Assembly (NCBI GenBank): GCA_036502625.1
Contig: DASXYG010000044.1
Coordinates: 1-59,452, forward strand
Origin: DASXYG01 sp036502625
GTDB taxonomy: Bacteria > Actinomycetota > Actinomycetes > Streptosporangiales > Streptosporangiaceae
Length of the DNA stretch: 59,452 nucleotides
Reading direction: 5' to 3'
Positions 25,501 to 32,280 of this stretch are shown here, in pieces. Numbering within the stretch: the stretch's first letter is position 1; the number at the start of each line of letters is the position of its first letter. The translations under genes were made by a program, and so were the position numbers. The notes beneath the pieces were generated by a model. It saw only the letters and a list, made by a program, of their open reading frames with translations. It was not told the DNA's origin and did not search any database.

Positions 25501-26035
25501 GGACGCCGGCGACCTGCGCCCCGGTATGCGACTGCGCACGCCGTCCGGCTCGTCCGTCGAGGTCGGCGCGGTCCACACGTACGCGGCCGGCGGTCAGCAC
25601 GTACGCAACCTCACCGTCGACGGCACGCACACGTACTTCGCGGACGCGGGCGGCACACCGGTGCTCGTGCACAACGAGACCGGCGTCCCCGGGCAGCCGC
25701 CCGAGGACTACGTGGGGCGCCACCAGGCCGAGACCCCGCTCGACTACCTCAACGGAGAGACCCGCGGCCAGCGGCTGATCACGGCGATCGAGGCCGGCTA
25801 CGACGGGTACACCAACGCGTCCACGCCGGCCGGCCTCCTACCCGAGTCGATCACGAGCCACCCGGCCGTGGCGGCGGTGGTGAACGGGGGGCGGGCCGCA
25901 TGGGGCCTCTGGAAGGCCGTGCGGAAGTACAACGAGCTCGCCGTGCACGGCAAGCACCGAAGCGAGACCCAGCGCGGCCGGCACGCGAAGGGGCACGTGC
26001 CGGCCGCGCCCGAGGACGGGTGCGGAACGGAGTGA
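19526..26035 (+). CDS. Giant secreted RHS/YD-repeat protein with Hint domain and unknown C-terminal tip
   Basis: A 2169-residue polymorphic-toxin-like protein. The GTG start follows GAGGAGG and opens a Sec-type signal peptide ending near APVAA. Order: two YD repeats (about 45-90), two IPT/TIG Ig-like domains (about 94-255), a beta-rich region, a carboxypeptidase-regulatory-like domain (about 684-740), a DUF6531-like entry (GDPVDLATGLLVD, about 941), many YD repeats (about 1147-1750) and the RHS core (RYYSPGDQRFTSQDPIGL, about 1850). A Hint domain follows (VLMADGTRKPI; TDNHPFWV; closing PVLVHN), about 1908-2050. The last roughly 118 residues match no toxin I know: basic, with a hydrophobic AVAAVVNGGRAAWGLW. 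No immunity gene follows; instead a DyP peroxidase gene overlaps the stop by 4 bp. Confidence 0.88.
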   Translation: MATGTVLRGLLRTVRWSAPAMVVVLGAALLPSAPVAARRTPTPSATGSAGPVRYAHDAAGRLAGVSAEHGDTARYEYDASGNLTAVHRYPTSTTSILSVVPERAAPGAHVTISGTGFSATAKKNTVRIGSAPATVTRASTSGLTATVPAKATSGPVTVQVGKAKATAHDRFTVTAPRPAPHVTRLSRTTGDRGDTVTITGTGFADAAHDIVTFNRTRARITSASPTALKVTVPDAAGPGLVSVRTPGGQAAGADAFFPAPRSTFPKPDGYSAAQIASTGTIAVNGASKRVTVPQNKIAILRFHAVRGQKLDLGITGSTIKTQLWAPAYDPYGAGFGREQYNRPPGYVYTNADGKPAYAEDFVPPGWFVGNAGYPFPQDVPTTGDYSLVLDPDGAGHGSATVTLSTRATGTITPGGAATTVRARRPGQFTDLSFSASKNEPLSVGYSDPAGGKEVGLFTRITGPYGEYERDRVLLPASTGGVPFIAHATGTHHLIVGPYRGETTSAQVRVSHIASVGDLKVDTAGTKVTAGKKGQSALLRFTGSPGDKLTLNVGDSTFGRHPSLTVYLPWGVSFSGGDTDKIVLPELPQALQGYEKMPYEVVVDPRNTTGSAQITLTRSTAAARPNATLPHPGGPGIASRTGVAKSAPARPESWKPTAANLNGGPWTSGRGRAPMDVPVAYRAPTGVTAVSGRALTLDGAPLRGATVSVGGARATTGRDGAFLLRGVPAGHQVLHADGRSADRAGHTYGRFDMGVDLARGTTTRLPQTIWMPLLDTAHERRVASPTGRETVLHTPRIPGLEVHIPKGTVIRDDSGKIVKKVGITAIPVDRTPFPLPKNSPVPIYYTIQPGGAYLFPKGARIVYPNYWHLRPGTRVPFTQYDPKGRGWYVYGHGTVTPNGKQVVPDKGVRVYQFTGAMILPPDPPGAPPLGPPLGGGGDSTDGDPVDLATGLLVDQHTDLSLPDTQPLAVRRTYRQNDTNQHAFGIGANVEDGQYLYADSFTTQYDTAYVIQPDGSRITFRLITTQAPADVALDPFETVAYRADPTPGEFQNATMAWNGNGWNLRERNGTTLVFNDEGPLRAIHDRFGNTTTVTRDPARIDKDGNRRERGAMAQVTSPNGRWIAYTHENVGGETDKWRFTKAADNAGRTVTYAYDSAGMLSAVTNPRGGVTKYAYDAKGRMTSITDPRGTTYLRNTYDGAGRVVEQRAADGGTYTFAYTTGSSGAVTATRVTDPRGHVRRVTFNAAGYITSDASAYGTAQQQTTRSTLDSAGRPTSVTDQLGRRTDMAYDGGGDVTKVTRLAGTSDARSTTYTYGPDDQIASMTDPLGHVTKIAYGATGAPASVTDASGRTTRFATNEAGQATSITDGLGHTTRQAYAMGDLVSVTDPDGRVARQFTDTSGNIVSSSDPAGAESTGAYDAAGHLVRTTDPLGHATAFAYDGNGNLTASTDPRGHATRYTYTTMDRLSAVTDPLKRATKYAYDLGGNLTKATSPAGVATTYGYDALDRPVTTAFGGSGGTVTRTYDAGDRPTKIDDSKDGVATFAYDGLDRLSSATTPQGKVAYGYDAADRRTSMTAAGQPKVTYAYDPADDLTGVRQSDDKVTLSYDAASRLTRESLPGGVAQSYAYDPAGQATGVTYGKLGSLGYTYDPSGNVAGLSGSFARTTVPRSVQASYDAGDQLVKRGTTGYTYDADGQMTRAGATSYTWDARGQLTGLKGTGTTASFAYDALGRRVQKTVNKQTTGYLYDGLNPVREEGDGVGWNLLSGGTDQFFLRSQTAPGSGSAAPKVYRPSQTFLTDALGSTLALTDDQGSVQAEYTYDPFGATTASGNDEDNPFRFTGREDDGTGLYYDRARYYSPGDQRFTSQDPIGLASGDTNPYTYTDNDPADLTDPLGTKPDDTNPPDPCTPNSLTDDTGVLMADGTRKPIKDVRAGDRVRTVDPATGKTVSRRVDTIITGAGDKTLTRITVATGHGTKTLTATDNHPFWVTGTGEWTDAGDLRPGMRLRTPSGSSVEVGAVHTYAAGGQHVRNLTVDGTHTYFADAGGTPVLVHNETGVPGQPPEDYVGRHQAETPLDYLNGETRGQRLITAIEAGYDGYTNASTPAGLLPESITSHPAVAAVVNGGRAAWGLWKAVRKYNELAVHGKHRSETQRGRHAKGHVPAAPEDGCGTE

Positions 26036-27141
26036 CGGGCCGGGAGTTCCCGGTGCGGCGCCGGGTGCTGCTCGCCGGAACGCTCGCGTCGGCGCTCGGC
26101 GCGGCGGGATGCCGCGCCGGGCCACCGGCGCCCGCGGACGCCGCGCACCAGCCCGGGGTCGTCACCGCCCCGCCGGCGGCCGCGCTGGTACGGGCGCTGG
26201 ACGTCGACGGTCGCGGCGACCGGCCGGCGGCGGTGCTGCGCGGGCTGACCGCGGGCGCCGACCGCGCGCGCCGAAGCGGCGCCACCGTCACCCTCGCCGT
26301 CGGCGCCTCCCTGTTCGACCACCGCTTCGGCCTCGCGCGCCGCAAGCCCGAGCACCTCACCGCCATGCCGTCCTTCCCCAACGACGACCTCGATCCGGCG
26401 CGCTGCCACGGCGACCTCCTGATCCAGGTCTGCGCGAAGGACCCCCGTACGGCCCGGGGCGTGATGGACGGCCTGGCGCACCCGGCGCTCCGGACACGCT
26501 GGGAGATCGCCGGGTTCCGGCCGGACAACGGCGCGTCCGCGGACGGCAAGCCGAGCACGCGCGACCTGTTCGGCTTCCGGGAAGGCGAGGGGAACCCCGA
26601 CCCGGCCGACCCGGCCCTGATGAACGAGCTGGTCTGGGTCCAGCCGGGGACGGGCGAGCCCGCGTGGGCCGCGGGCGGTACGTACCAGGTCGTTCGGATC
26701 ATCCGGTTCTCCCTGCCGCTGTGGAACGCCGAGTCCGCCGGCGGGCAGGAGCGGGTGTTCGGGCGGCGCAAGCGGGACGGGGCGCCGCTCGGCCGCGCCG
26801 CGGAGACCGCGTCGTTCGACTACCGCCACGACCCGGACGGCCGGGTCATCGCCCTCGACGCGCACATCCGCCGGGCCAACCCGCGTACACCGGAGACCGA
26901 GCGGAACCGGATCCTGCGCCGCGGGTACTCCTACCGCCGCGGACCCGACGCCAGCGGGCTCCGCGACGAGGGGCTGGCCTTCATCTGCTTCCAGCGCGAC
27001 CTGGAGCGCGGGTTCGCCACCGTGCAGCACCGGCTGGACGGCGAGGCGCTCAGCCGCTACGTGCTCCCGGTCGGCGGCGGCTACTTCTTCGTGCTCCCCG
27101 GCGGCGGCCCGTACCTCGGCCACGGGCTCTTCGCCGATTGA
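26032..27141 (+). CDS. EfeB-type DyP peroxidase, Tat-like lipoprotein, with GxxEG motif
   Basis: A 369-residue homologue of EfeB/YcdB, a heme peroxidase exported by Tat. The N-terminus has VRRRVLLAG followed by GAAGC (C27), so Tat export with lipidation is likely. The heme ligand lies in DAHIRRANPR (H278), and the C-terminal VGGGYFFVLPGG matches EfeB. The catalytic GxxDG motif reads G181-F-R-E-G: Glu replaces the usual Asp. EfeU and EfeO partners are absent. The start overlaps the RHS stop (GTGA). A second in-frame GTG at 26053, just before the twin arginines and preceded by GGGAG, is a good alternative. Coupling to the RHS gene is unusual. Confidence 0.85.
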   Translation: MTGREFPVRRRVLLAGTLASALGAAGCRAGPPAPADAAHQPGVVTAPPAAALVRALDVDGRGDRPAAVLRGLTAGADRARRSGATVTLAVGASLFDHRFGLARRKPEHLTAMPSFPNDDLDPARCHGDLLIQVCAKDPRTARGVMDGLAHPALRTRWEIAGFRPDNGASADGKPSTRDLFGFREGEGNPDPADPALMNELVWVQPGTGEPAWAAGGTYQVVRIIRFSLPLWNAESAGGQERVFGRRKRDGAPLGRAAETASFDYRHDPDGRVIALDAHIRRANPRTPETERNRILRRGYSYRRGPDASGLRDEGLAFICFQRDLERGFATVQHRLDGEALSRYVLPVGGGYFFVLPGGGPYLGHGLFAD

Positions 27142-27145
27142 CGCA

Positions 27146-27165
27146 CATGGCCTGAACAGGCCATG
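27146..27165. promoter_or_regulatory. Perfect palindrome upstream of the ArsR-like gene
   Basis: Arms CATGGCCT and AGGCCATG (8 bp, no mismatch) around a 4-nt centre, directly between the peroxidase stop and the regulator start. It may be the operator of the downstream regulator; a hairpin terminator for the peroxidase gene is the alternative. It ends 2 bp before the first possible GTG of the regulator. Confidence 0.5.
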
Positions 27166-27167
27166 CG

Positions 27168-28214
27168 GTGGTGGGCGATCAGTTCGTGGCTGAAAATAAC
27201 GGCGTGCGGTGCAAATTGCGGATCCATTTCGGCAGCGACGATCTGGCCCGCACGTATCTCGCGGACATGCCGGACCCCGCGTGGGAGTCGATTCTCAGCG
27301 TGCACGTCATGCGCGCCCGGCGGTCGAACTCGGTGTTCGGCGAGTGGCGGCGCCGGGCCGTGCGCGACCTGAGCCGGCGGGGGATCGCCGGCCGGGTCCG
27401 TACCGAGGCGTTCGCGATCATCCCCGCGCACGGCTACTTCCCCGACTTCCTCACGCCGCCCGAGGGGCGGCTCGGCCTGGAGCCGGCGCTGGACGCGATC
27501 CTCGCCACCCCGCCGCGCCGGATCGGCACCGAGCTCGGGCACCTGGCCAAGCCGCCCGACGGCGCGTACGCGAGCGCGCTGAGCGGCCGCGGCGCCGCGC
27601 CGCGCCGCCGCCTCGTCCGTACGCTGCGCCGCTACCACGCGGCCGCGGTCGCGCCGTACTGGCCGGACATCGCCACCCGCGCCCAGGCCGACCGCGCCCT
27701 GCGCGTCCAGGCGATGCGCGAAGGCGGCATCGACGCCCTGCTCAGCGGCCTCGGCCCGGCCATCCGCTGGCGCCCGCCGGTCCTCGAGGTGGACTACCCG
27801 GTGGAACGCGACCTGTGGCTCGACGGACGCGGCCTGGTGCTGATCCCGTCGTACTTCTGCTGGCGGAACCCGGTGGCGCTGGCCGACGCCGACCTCCCGC
27901 CCACGCTCGTCTACCCGATGGACCACGAACGCGGGTGGCTGACGGCGCGCTCCCCCGCCACCGCGGACCCGGCGGACCCGACCGCCCGCCTGCTCGGCCC
28001 GACACGCGCCGCCATCCTCCGCGGCACCTCCAGCGGCGCCACCACGGGGCAGTTGGCGGACCGCGTCGGGATCACGCCCGCCGGGGTCAGCCAGCACACC
28101 GCGACGCTCCGCGAGTCCGGCCTGATCACCAGCCACCGGCGCGACCGGTACACGGTGCACGTCCTGACCCGCCTGGGCGAGGCGCTGCTGCGCGGCCGTA
28201 CGACGGCGGCCTGA
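27168..28214 (+). CDS. ArsR-like transcriptional regulator with long N-terminal domain
   Basis: 348 residues. The C-terminal 80 residues form a winged helix of ArsR type (RAAILRGTSSGATTGQLADRVGITPAGVSQHTATLRESGLI). The first 240 residues are a conserved actinobacterial sensory domain (DUF5937-like), beginning in most relatives at LRIHF. The likely start is therefore the GTG at 27204 or the upstream GTG used here; neither has a strong ribosome-binding site. A perfect palindrome just upstream suggests autoregulation. The ligand is unknown, and the conserved cysteines typical of metal-sensing ArsR proteins are not evident. Targets may include the peroxidase or acyl-CoA synthetase next to it. Confidence 0.8.
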   Translation: MVGDQFVAENNGVRCKLRIHFGSDDLARTYLADMPDPAWESILSVHVMRARRSNSVFGEWRRRAVRDLSRRGIAGRVRTEAFAIIPAHGYFPDFLTPPEGRLGLEPALDAILATPPRRIGTELGHLAKPPDGAYASALSGRGAAPRRRLVRTLRRYHAAAVAPYWPDIATRAQADRALRVQAMREGGIDALLSGLGPAIRWRPPVLEVDYPVERDLWLDGRGLVLIPSYFCWRNPVALADADLPPTLVYPMDHERGWLTARSPATADPADPTARLLGPTRAAILRGTSSGATTGQLADRVGITPAGVSQHTATLRESGLITSHRRDRYTVHVLTRLGEALLRGRTTAA

Positions 28215-28427
28215 ACGTAGCCTCGGACCATGGACATCTCCGCGCGGACCAATTCCGTCCCGGCGACCCGGGCACGCCCCCGCACCGGCACCGCCGCGCG
28301 CCGCGCGGGCGGCGGCCTGCCCGCCGGCGCGGACATCGTCAGGCGAAGACGTTCGCGTACGGGATCTCGTGCGGGACGGCCTCGGCGTGCCATTCTTGCG
28401 GCATCTGGTGACGTGCCGGGAGGGACG

Positions 28428-29999
28428 ATGGAAAGTGCGCTGACCCCGTTGGAGTTCGCTCGGCGGACGCGGCGGTTGCATCCGGGGCGGGAGGCCGTGG
28501 TCGACGGCGGTCTGCGGCTGACGTACGCGGAGTTCTTCGACCGGTGCGACCGGTGGTCGGCCGGGTTGCAGGCGATGGGGGTGGCGCAGGGCGACCGGGT
28601 CGCGTACGTCGCGCCGAACACGCACGCGCAGCTCGAGTCGTTCTACGCGGTTCCGCAGATCGGGGCCGTGCTGGTGCCGATCAACTACCGGCTCGCCGCC
28701 GACGACATCGTCTACATCGTGAACCACTCCGGTGCGACGGTGCTGTGCGCGCACGCCGACCAGCTCGGCATGCTCGACGCCGTACGCGACCAGATGCCCG
28801 GGGTGCGGCGGTTCGTGGCGCTCGAGGGCGCGGTCGACGGCTGGGACGACTACGAGACGCTGCTCGCCGCGGCCGCAACGTCGTACGACCGGCCGGAGAT
28901 CGCCGAGACGGACCTCCTGACGATCAACTACACCAGCGGCACCACGGCGCGGCCCAAGGGTGTGATGATCACCCACCGGAACGCGTACATGAACTCCGTG
29001 GGCACGCTGCTGCACCTGCCGATCGGGCTCGGCCAGCGCTACCTCTGGACCCTGCCCATGTTCCACGCGAACGGCTGGACCTACACATGGACGGTCACCG
29101 CGGCCGCGGGCGTGCACGTCTGCCTGCGCGCGGTCGACCCGGCGCGGGTGTTCGAGCTGATCCGCACCGAGGACGTCCGCTGGCTGGCCGCGGCGCCGAC
29201 CGTGCTGATCGCGCTGGCCAACGCGCCCGCGGACGTACGCGGCGACGTGCCGCCGGGCGTGCGCGTCGTCACGGCGGGCGCGTCCCCGGCCGCGGCCACG
29301 ATCGAGCGGCTTGAGCAGGAGTTCGGCTGGGAGGTGACGCACGTCTACGGGCTCACCGAGACCGCGCCGTTCATCACCGTCTGCGCACCCCTGCCCGAGC
29401 ACGACGCGCTCGGCCGCGAGGAGCTGTCGGCGGTGAAGGCGCGGCAGGGCGTGGAGCTGCTGACGTCCGGCGAGCTGCGGGTGGCCGGCGACGACGGGGC
29501 CGAGGTGCCGTGGGACGGCGAGACGATCGGGGAGATCGTCGTACGCGGGAACGTCGTGATGCGCGGCTACTACAACGACCCGGAGGCCACCGAGAACGTC
29601 CTGGGCGACGGCTGGTTCCACACCGGCGACGCGGCCGTGACGCATCCGGACGGCTACGTGGAGATCCGCGACCGCATCAAGGACGTCATCATCTCCGGCG
29701 GGGAGAACATCTCCTCCATCGAGGTGGAGGGCGTGCTGCTGCGCCATCCGGCGATCCGCGAGGTGGCCATCGTGGGGGTGCCGGACGAGAAGTGGGGCGA
29801 GACGCCGGAGGCGTTCGTGGTGCTCGGCGACGGCGCGTCGGCCACCGCTGAGGAGCTCGTGGCGTTCGCCCGCGACCGGCTCGCCCACTTCAAGGCGCCG
29901 CGCCGGGTCAGCTTCGTCGAGGAGCTGCCGAAGACGGCGACCGGGAAGATCCAGAAGTTCGTGCTGCGCGGCGGCGCCCCGGCGATCTCCCGCCAGTGA
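28428..29999 (+). CDS. Acyl-CoA synthetase (AMP-forming, long/medium-chain type)
   Basis: ANL-superfamily ligase of 523 residues that activates a carboxylic acid as acyl-AMP and transfers it to CoA. The P-loop reads YTSGTTARPKGVMITH (about residues 168-183). The A5 motif is YGLTETAPF, A7 is GDGWFHTGD, A8 is RIKDVIISGGENISSIEVE, and the catalytic lysine is in the terminal PKTATGKIQKF. The ATG follows GGGAGGGACG. The N-terminal pattern (TPLEFARRTRRLHPGREAVV) resembles FadD-like enzymes of actinobacterial beta-oxidation or polyketide starter supply. The substrate is unknown. It ends 46 bp before a convergent gene, with a strong hairpin between. Confidence 0.9.
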   Translation: MESALTPLEFARRTRRLHPGREAVVDGGLRLTYAEFFDRCDRWSAGLQAMGVAQGDRVAYVAPNTHAQLESFYAVPQIGAVLVPINYRLAADDIVYIVNHSGATVLCAHADQLGMLDAVRDQMPGVRRFVALEGAVDGWDDYETLLAAAATSYDRPEIAETDLLTINYTSGTTARPKGVMITHRNAYMNSVGTLLHLPIGLGQRYLWTLPMFHANGWTYTWTVTAAAGVHVCLRAVDPARVFELIRTEDVRWLAAAPTVLIALANAPADVRGDVPPGVRVVTAGASPAAATIERLEQEFGWEVTHVYGLTETAPFITVCAPLPEHDALGREELSAVKARQGVELLTSGELRVAGDDGAEVPWDGETIGEIVVRGNVVMRGYYNDPEATENVLGDGWFHTGDAAVTHPDGYVEIRDRIKDVIISGGENISSIEVEGVLLRHPAIREVAIVGVPDEKWGETPEAFVVLGDGASATAEELVAFARDRLAHFKAPRRVSFVEELPKTATGKIQKFVLRGGAPAISRQ

Positions 30000-30005
30000 C
30001 GCGGG

Positions 30006-30031
30006 CCGGGCCGGGCGCGCGCCCGGCCCGG
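30006..30031. terminator. Bidirectional GC hairpin between convergent genes
   Basis: A 26-bp perfect palindrome (13-bp arms, CCGGGCCGGGCGC and its complement) lying exactly between the acyl-CoA synthetase and the convergent plasmid-stabilisation-like gene. It is placed and shaped as a bidirectional terminator of the actinobacterial type without U-tract. Confidence 0.75.
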
Positions 30032-30044
30032 TACACGCCGCGGC

Positions 30045-30383
30045 TCAGCGCCCGAGCGCCTTCGCCAACTGCTTCTTGTTCATCTTGGAGCGGCCCTTGA
30101 TGCCGCGCTGCCGCGCCTCGTTGTAGAGCTGGTCGCGGGTGGGCCCGCCGGGGCCGAGCCCCTTGCCGGACCGGTGCCCGCCGCGCCGCGGCGCGGGCAC
30201 GTCGCGTACGGACGTACGGCTCGCGGAACGGGACTCCCCGGACTGCGCGCGCTCCTTGTTGACCGTACGGGCGGCGATCTCCTCGGCGCGGCGCTCGCTC
30301 GCGCCGCGGCGCCGCTCGCCCGCCTTGATGTCCTCGTACTGGCGCTCGCGTTTCGCGCTCCATGCCTTCTGCGGCATGATCAT
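30045..30383 (-). CDS. Small basic 'plasmid stabilisation'-type protein (DUF7218-like)
   Basis: 112 residues, strongly basic. The N-terminus WSAKRERQYEDIKAGE and the central AEEIAARTVNKERAQSGE are conserved in an actinobacterial family often labelled plasmid stabilisation protein. The C-terminal 31 residues (TRDQLYNEARQRGIKGRSKM...) form a SAP/Rho-N-like helix-extended-helix that could bind nucleic acid. The chromosomal location and lack of a toxin partner make a maintenance role doubtful; an environmental-stress role is possible. A second ATG two codons downstream (MPQKAWS) is the more common family start. Confidence 0.8.
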   Translation of the reverse strand: MIMPQKAWSAKRERQYEDIKAGERRRGASERRAEEIAARTVNKERAQSGESRSASRTSVRDVPAPRRGGHRSGKGLGPGGPTRDQLYNEARQRGIKGRSKMNKKQLAKALGR

Positions 30384-30465
30384 TCCTCCCGTGACTAGGC
30401 GTCACGGGCAGCACTACCCGCGCGGCGCGGCACGATTCACGTGGCCGGGAGGTCGTCCGTACGGG

Positions 30466-31422
30466 TCAGGGGGCGAAGGCGGCGATCGCGGCGCGGAGCT
30501 CGCCGCGCATGGTGGGGCTGCCGGTGTGGCCGGAGTCCTCGATCACGACGAGGCGGGCGTCCGGCCAGTTCCGGGCGAGCCGCCAGGGGGTCTCCAGCGG
30601 GCTGCCGAGGTCGTCGCGGCCGTGGATGAGCACGCCGGGGATGCCGGTGAGCTTGTGCGCGTCGCGGAGGAGGGCGCCGTCGTCGAGCCAGGCGGCGTTG
30701 GAGAAGTAGTGCGCGCAGATGCGGGTGAAGGCGAGCAGGGCGTCGTGCGGGCGGTCGGTGTACGCGTTCGGGTTGCCGTTGACCTCACCGGAGATCACGG
30801 CGTCCTCCCAGGCCGCCCACTCGTGCGCGGCCCGGGTGCGGACGTCGGGGTCGGGGTCGGACAGCAGCCGCCCGTACGCGGCCAGCAGCGCGAAGACGTC
30901 GCCGCCGCGCTCCCCCTCGGGCACGCCCGCCCGGAACCGCTCCTGCTGCGCGGGGAAGAACCGGCCGACGCCCTGGTAGAGCCATTCGATCTCGCGGCGG
31001 CGCGTGGTGGTCACGCCGACGATCACCATCTCGCTGACCCGCTCGGGATGCGCCTCGCCGTACGCGAGCATCAGCGTCGACCCCCACGACCCGCCCTGGA
31101 GCAGCCACTTCTCGACGCCGAGATGGACGCGGAGCCGTTCCATGTCGGCGACGAGGTGGGCCGTGGTGTTGGCGCTCAGGTCGGTCGCGGGGTCGGCGGC
31201 GTGCGGCCGGCTGCGGCCGCAGTTGCGCTGGTCGAACAGGATGACGCGGTAGCGGGCGGGGTCGAACGCCCGCCGCATGCCGGTCGAGCACCCCGAGCCC
31301 GGCCCGCCGTGCACCACGAGCGCGGGCTTCCCGTCGGGGTTTCCGCAGGTCTCCCAGTAGACGAGGTGGCCGTCGCCGACGTCGAGGTGGCCGGAGGCGT
31401 AGGGCTCGATGTGCGGGAACAT
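30466..31422 (-). CDS. pip: Proline iminopeptidase
   Basis: Serine peptidase of family S33 that releases N-terminal proline from peptides in the cytosol. The 318-residue alpha/beta hydrolase has the oxyanion motif HGGPGSG (38-44), FDQRNCGRSRP (63-73) as in all bacterial Pip enzymes, and the nucleophile elbow GGSWGS with Ser112. The late acid and base are in HGRDDLGSP and DSGHTGS. The length is standard. Its 5' end is 30 bp from the 3' end of the same-strand fusion gene, so the two may be co-transcribed. Confidence 0.93.
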   Translation of the reverse strand: MFPHIEPYASGHLDVGDGHLVYWETCGNPDGKPALVVHGGPGSGCSTGMRRAFDPARYRVILFDQRNCGRSRPHAADPATDLSANTTAHLVADMERLRVHLGVEKWLLQGGSWGSTLMLAYGEAHPERVSEMVIVGVTTTRRREIEWLYQGVGRFFPAQQERFRAGVPEGERGGDVFALLAAYGRLLSDPDPDVRTRAAHEWAAWEDAVISGEVNGNPNAYTDRPHDALLAFTRICAHYFSNAAWLDDGALLRDAHKLTGIPGVLIHGRDDLGSPLETPWRLARNWPDARLVVIEDSGHTGSPTMRGELRAAIAAFAP

Positions 31423-31452
31423 CCGCTCAGCCTAAAGGCGGCCGAGCACGGG

Positions 31453-32280
31453 TCATCCGGCGTCGAGGACCGGGATGAGGTGCTCCTCCTCGTACGCCAG
31501 ATGGGACTCCAGGTCGGCGATGAGGCGGTCGACCTCGGGGAGGAGGCGCTCGGGCGGTGTGGCGCCGTCGAGGGTCGCGCGCAGGTCGGCGAGGAGGGCG
31601 GCGATGGCGGTGTGCTCGGTGCGCAGCCGCTCGAACGTGGCGGCCAGCCGGGGGTGGTCGGCCGCGATGGGCGGGAACAGCATGGTGTCCTCGCCTTTGT
31701 GGTGGTACTCCAGGCCCTGGCACAGGGTGAGGCAGTTGACGCGGAGCTGCGCGCCGATGGCCGCGCCGGACCGCGCGACCTCGGCGCGGATCAGGGACAG
31801 CTCGCGGCGGAACGCGTCGTGGACGCCCAGCAGCGCCTCGCCCGGCGTGGCGGCGGTCGTGTGCGGCGGGCCGCCCTCCGGGCACAGCGCGACGACGGGC
31901 AGCAGGCGCCCGGACTTCTCCTCGTACGCGGCCCAGCCGGGGTCGGCCTCGGCGGCGCGCGCGAAGAGGGTGTGCCGCTCGGCGCCCTCCAGGACGGCGG
32001 CGGTGGCGGGGTAGGTGAACACGCCGTCTTCCACGGTGACGCGGGGGTGGGCGACGAGATTGTGGAACCAGGCCGGGTGGCGGGGCGCGCCGCCGGCGGA
32101 CGCGATGACCAGGACACGGCCGCCGTCGGGGAGGTACGCGACCGGTGTGGTGTGCCGGGCGCCGGTCCTGCGGCCGGTGGTGGTGAGCAGCAGGAGGCGG
32201 CCCTCGGCGAAGTAGCCGCCGACGCGGCCGGAGTTGGCGCGGAATTCGTCGATGACGGCCTGATTGAAATCGTTCGGCAT
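31453..32280 (-). CDS. F420-type nitroreductase (DDN) fused to a hemerythrin HHE domain
   Basis: 275 residues in two domains. Residues 1-135 are a DDN-like split-barrel (LLLLTTTGRRTGARHTTPVAYLPDGGRVLVIAS; HPAWFHNLVAHPRVTV), a family that uses deazaflavin F420. Residues about 145-275 are a hemerythrin-like four-helix bundle with conserved His/Glu: LGVHDAFRRELS, YHHKGEDTMLFPP, EHTAIAALL and HLAYEEEHLIPVL, as expected for a di-iron centre. The combination suggests an oxygen- or redox-responsive oxidoreductase. The ATG has GGAGAAGA upstream. Such fusions exist in other actinobacteria as far as I recall; the reaction is unknown. Confidence 0.88.
   Translation of the reverse strand: MPNDFNQAVIDEFRANSGRVGGYFAEGRLLLLTTTGRRTGARHTTPVAYLPDGGRVLVIASAGGAPRHPAWFHNLVAHPRVTVEDGVFTYPATAAVLEGAERHTLFARAAEADPGWAAYEEKSGRLLPVVALCPEGGPPHTTAATPGEALLGVHDAFRRELSLIRAEVARSGAAIGAQLRVNCLTLCQGLEYHHKGEDTMLFPPIAADHPRLAATFERLRTEHTAIAALLADLRATLDGATPPERLLPEVDRLIADLESHLAYEEEHLIPVLDAG

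Noticed and set aside
19490..25723. A very long open frame on the minus strand opposite the RHS gene
   Set aside because: It is the codon-bias shadow of the RHS gene: its translation is Arg/Val/Gly-rich with no domains, while the plus strand has signal peptide, IPT, YD, RHS and Hint domains.
28230..28427. An N-terminal extension of the acyl-CoA synthetase
   Set aside because: The extension is Arg/Ala-rich without homology character; the ATG at 28428 has a good ribosome-binding site and gives the family N-terminus.
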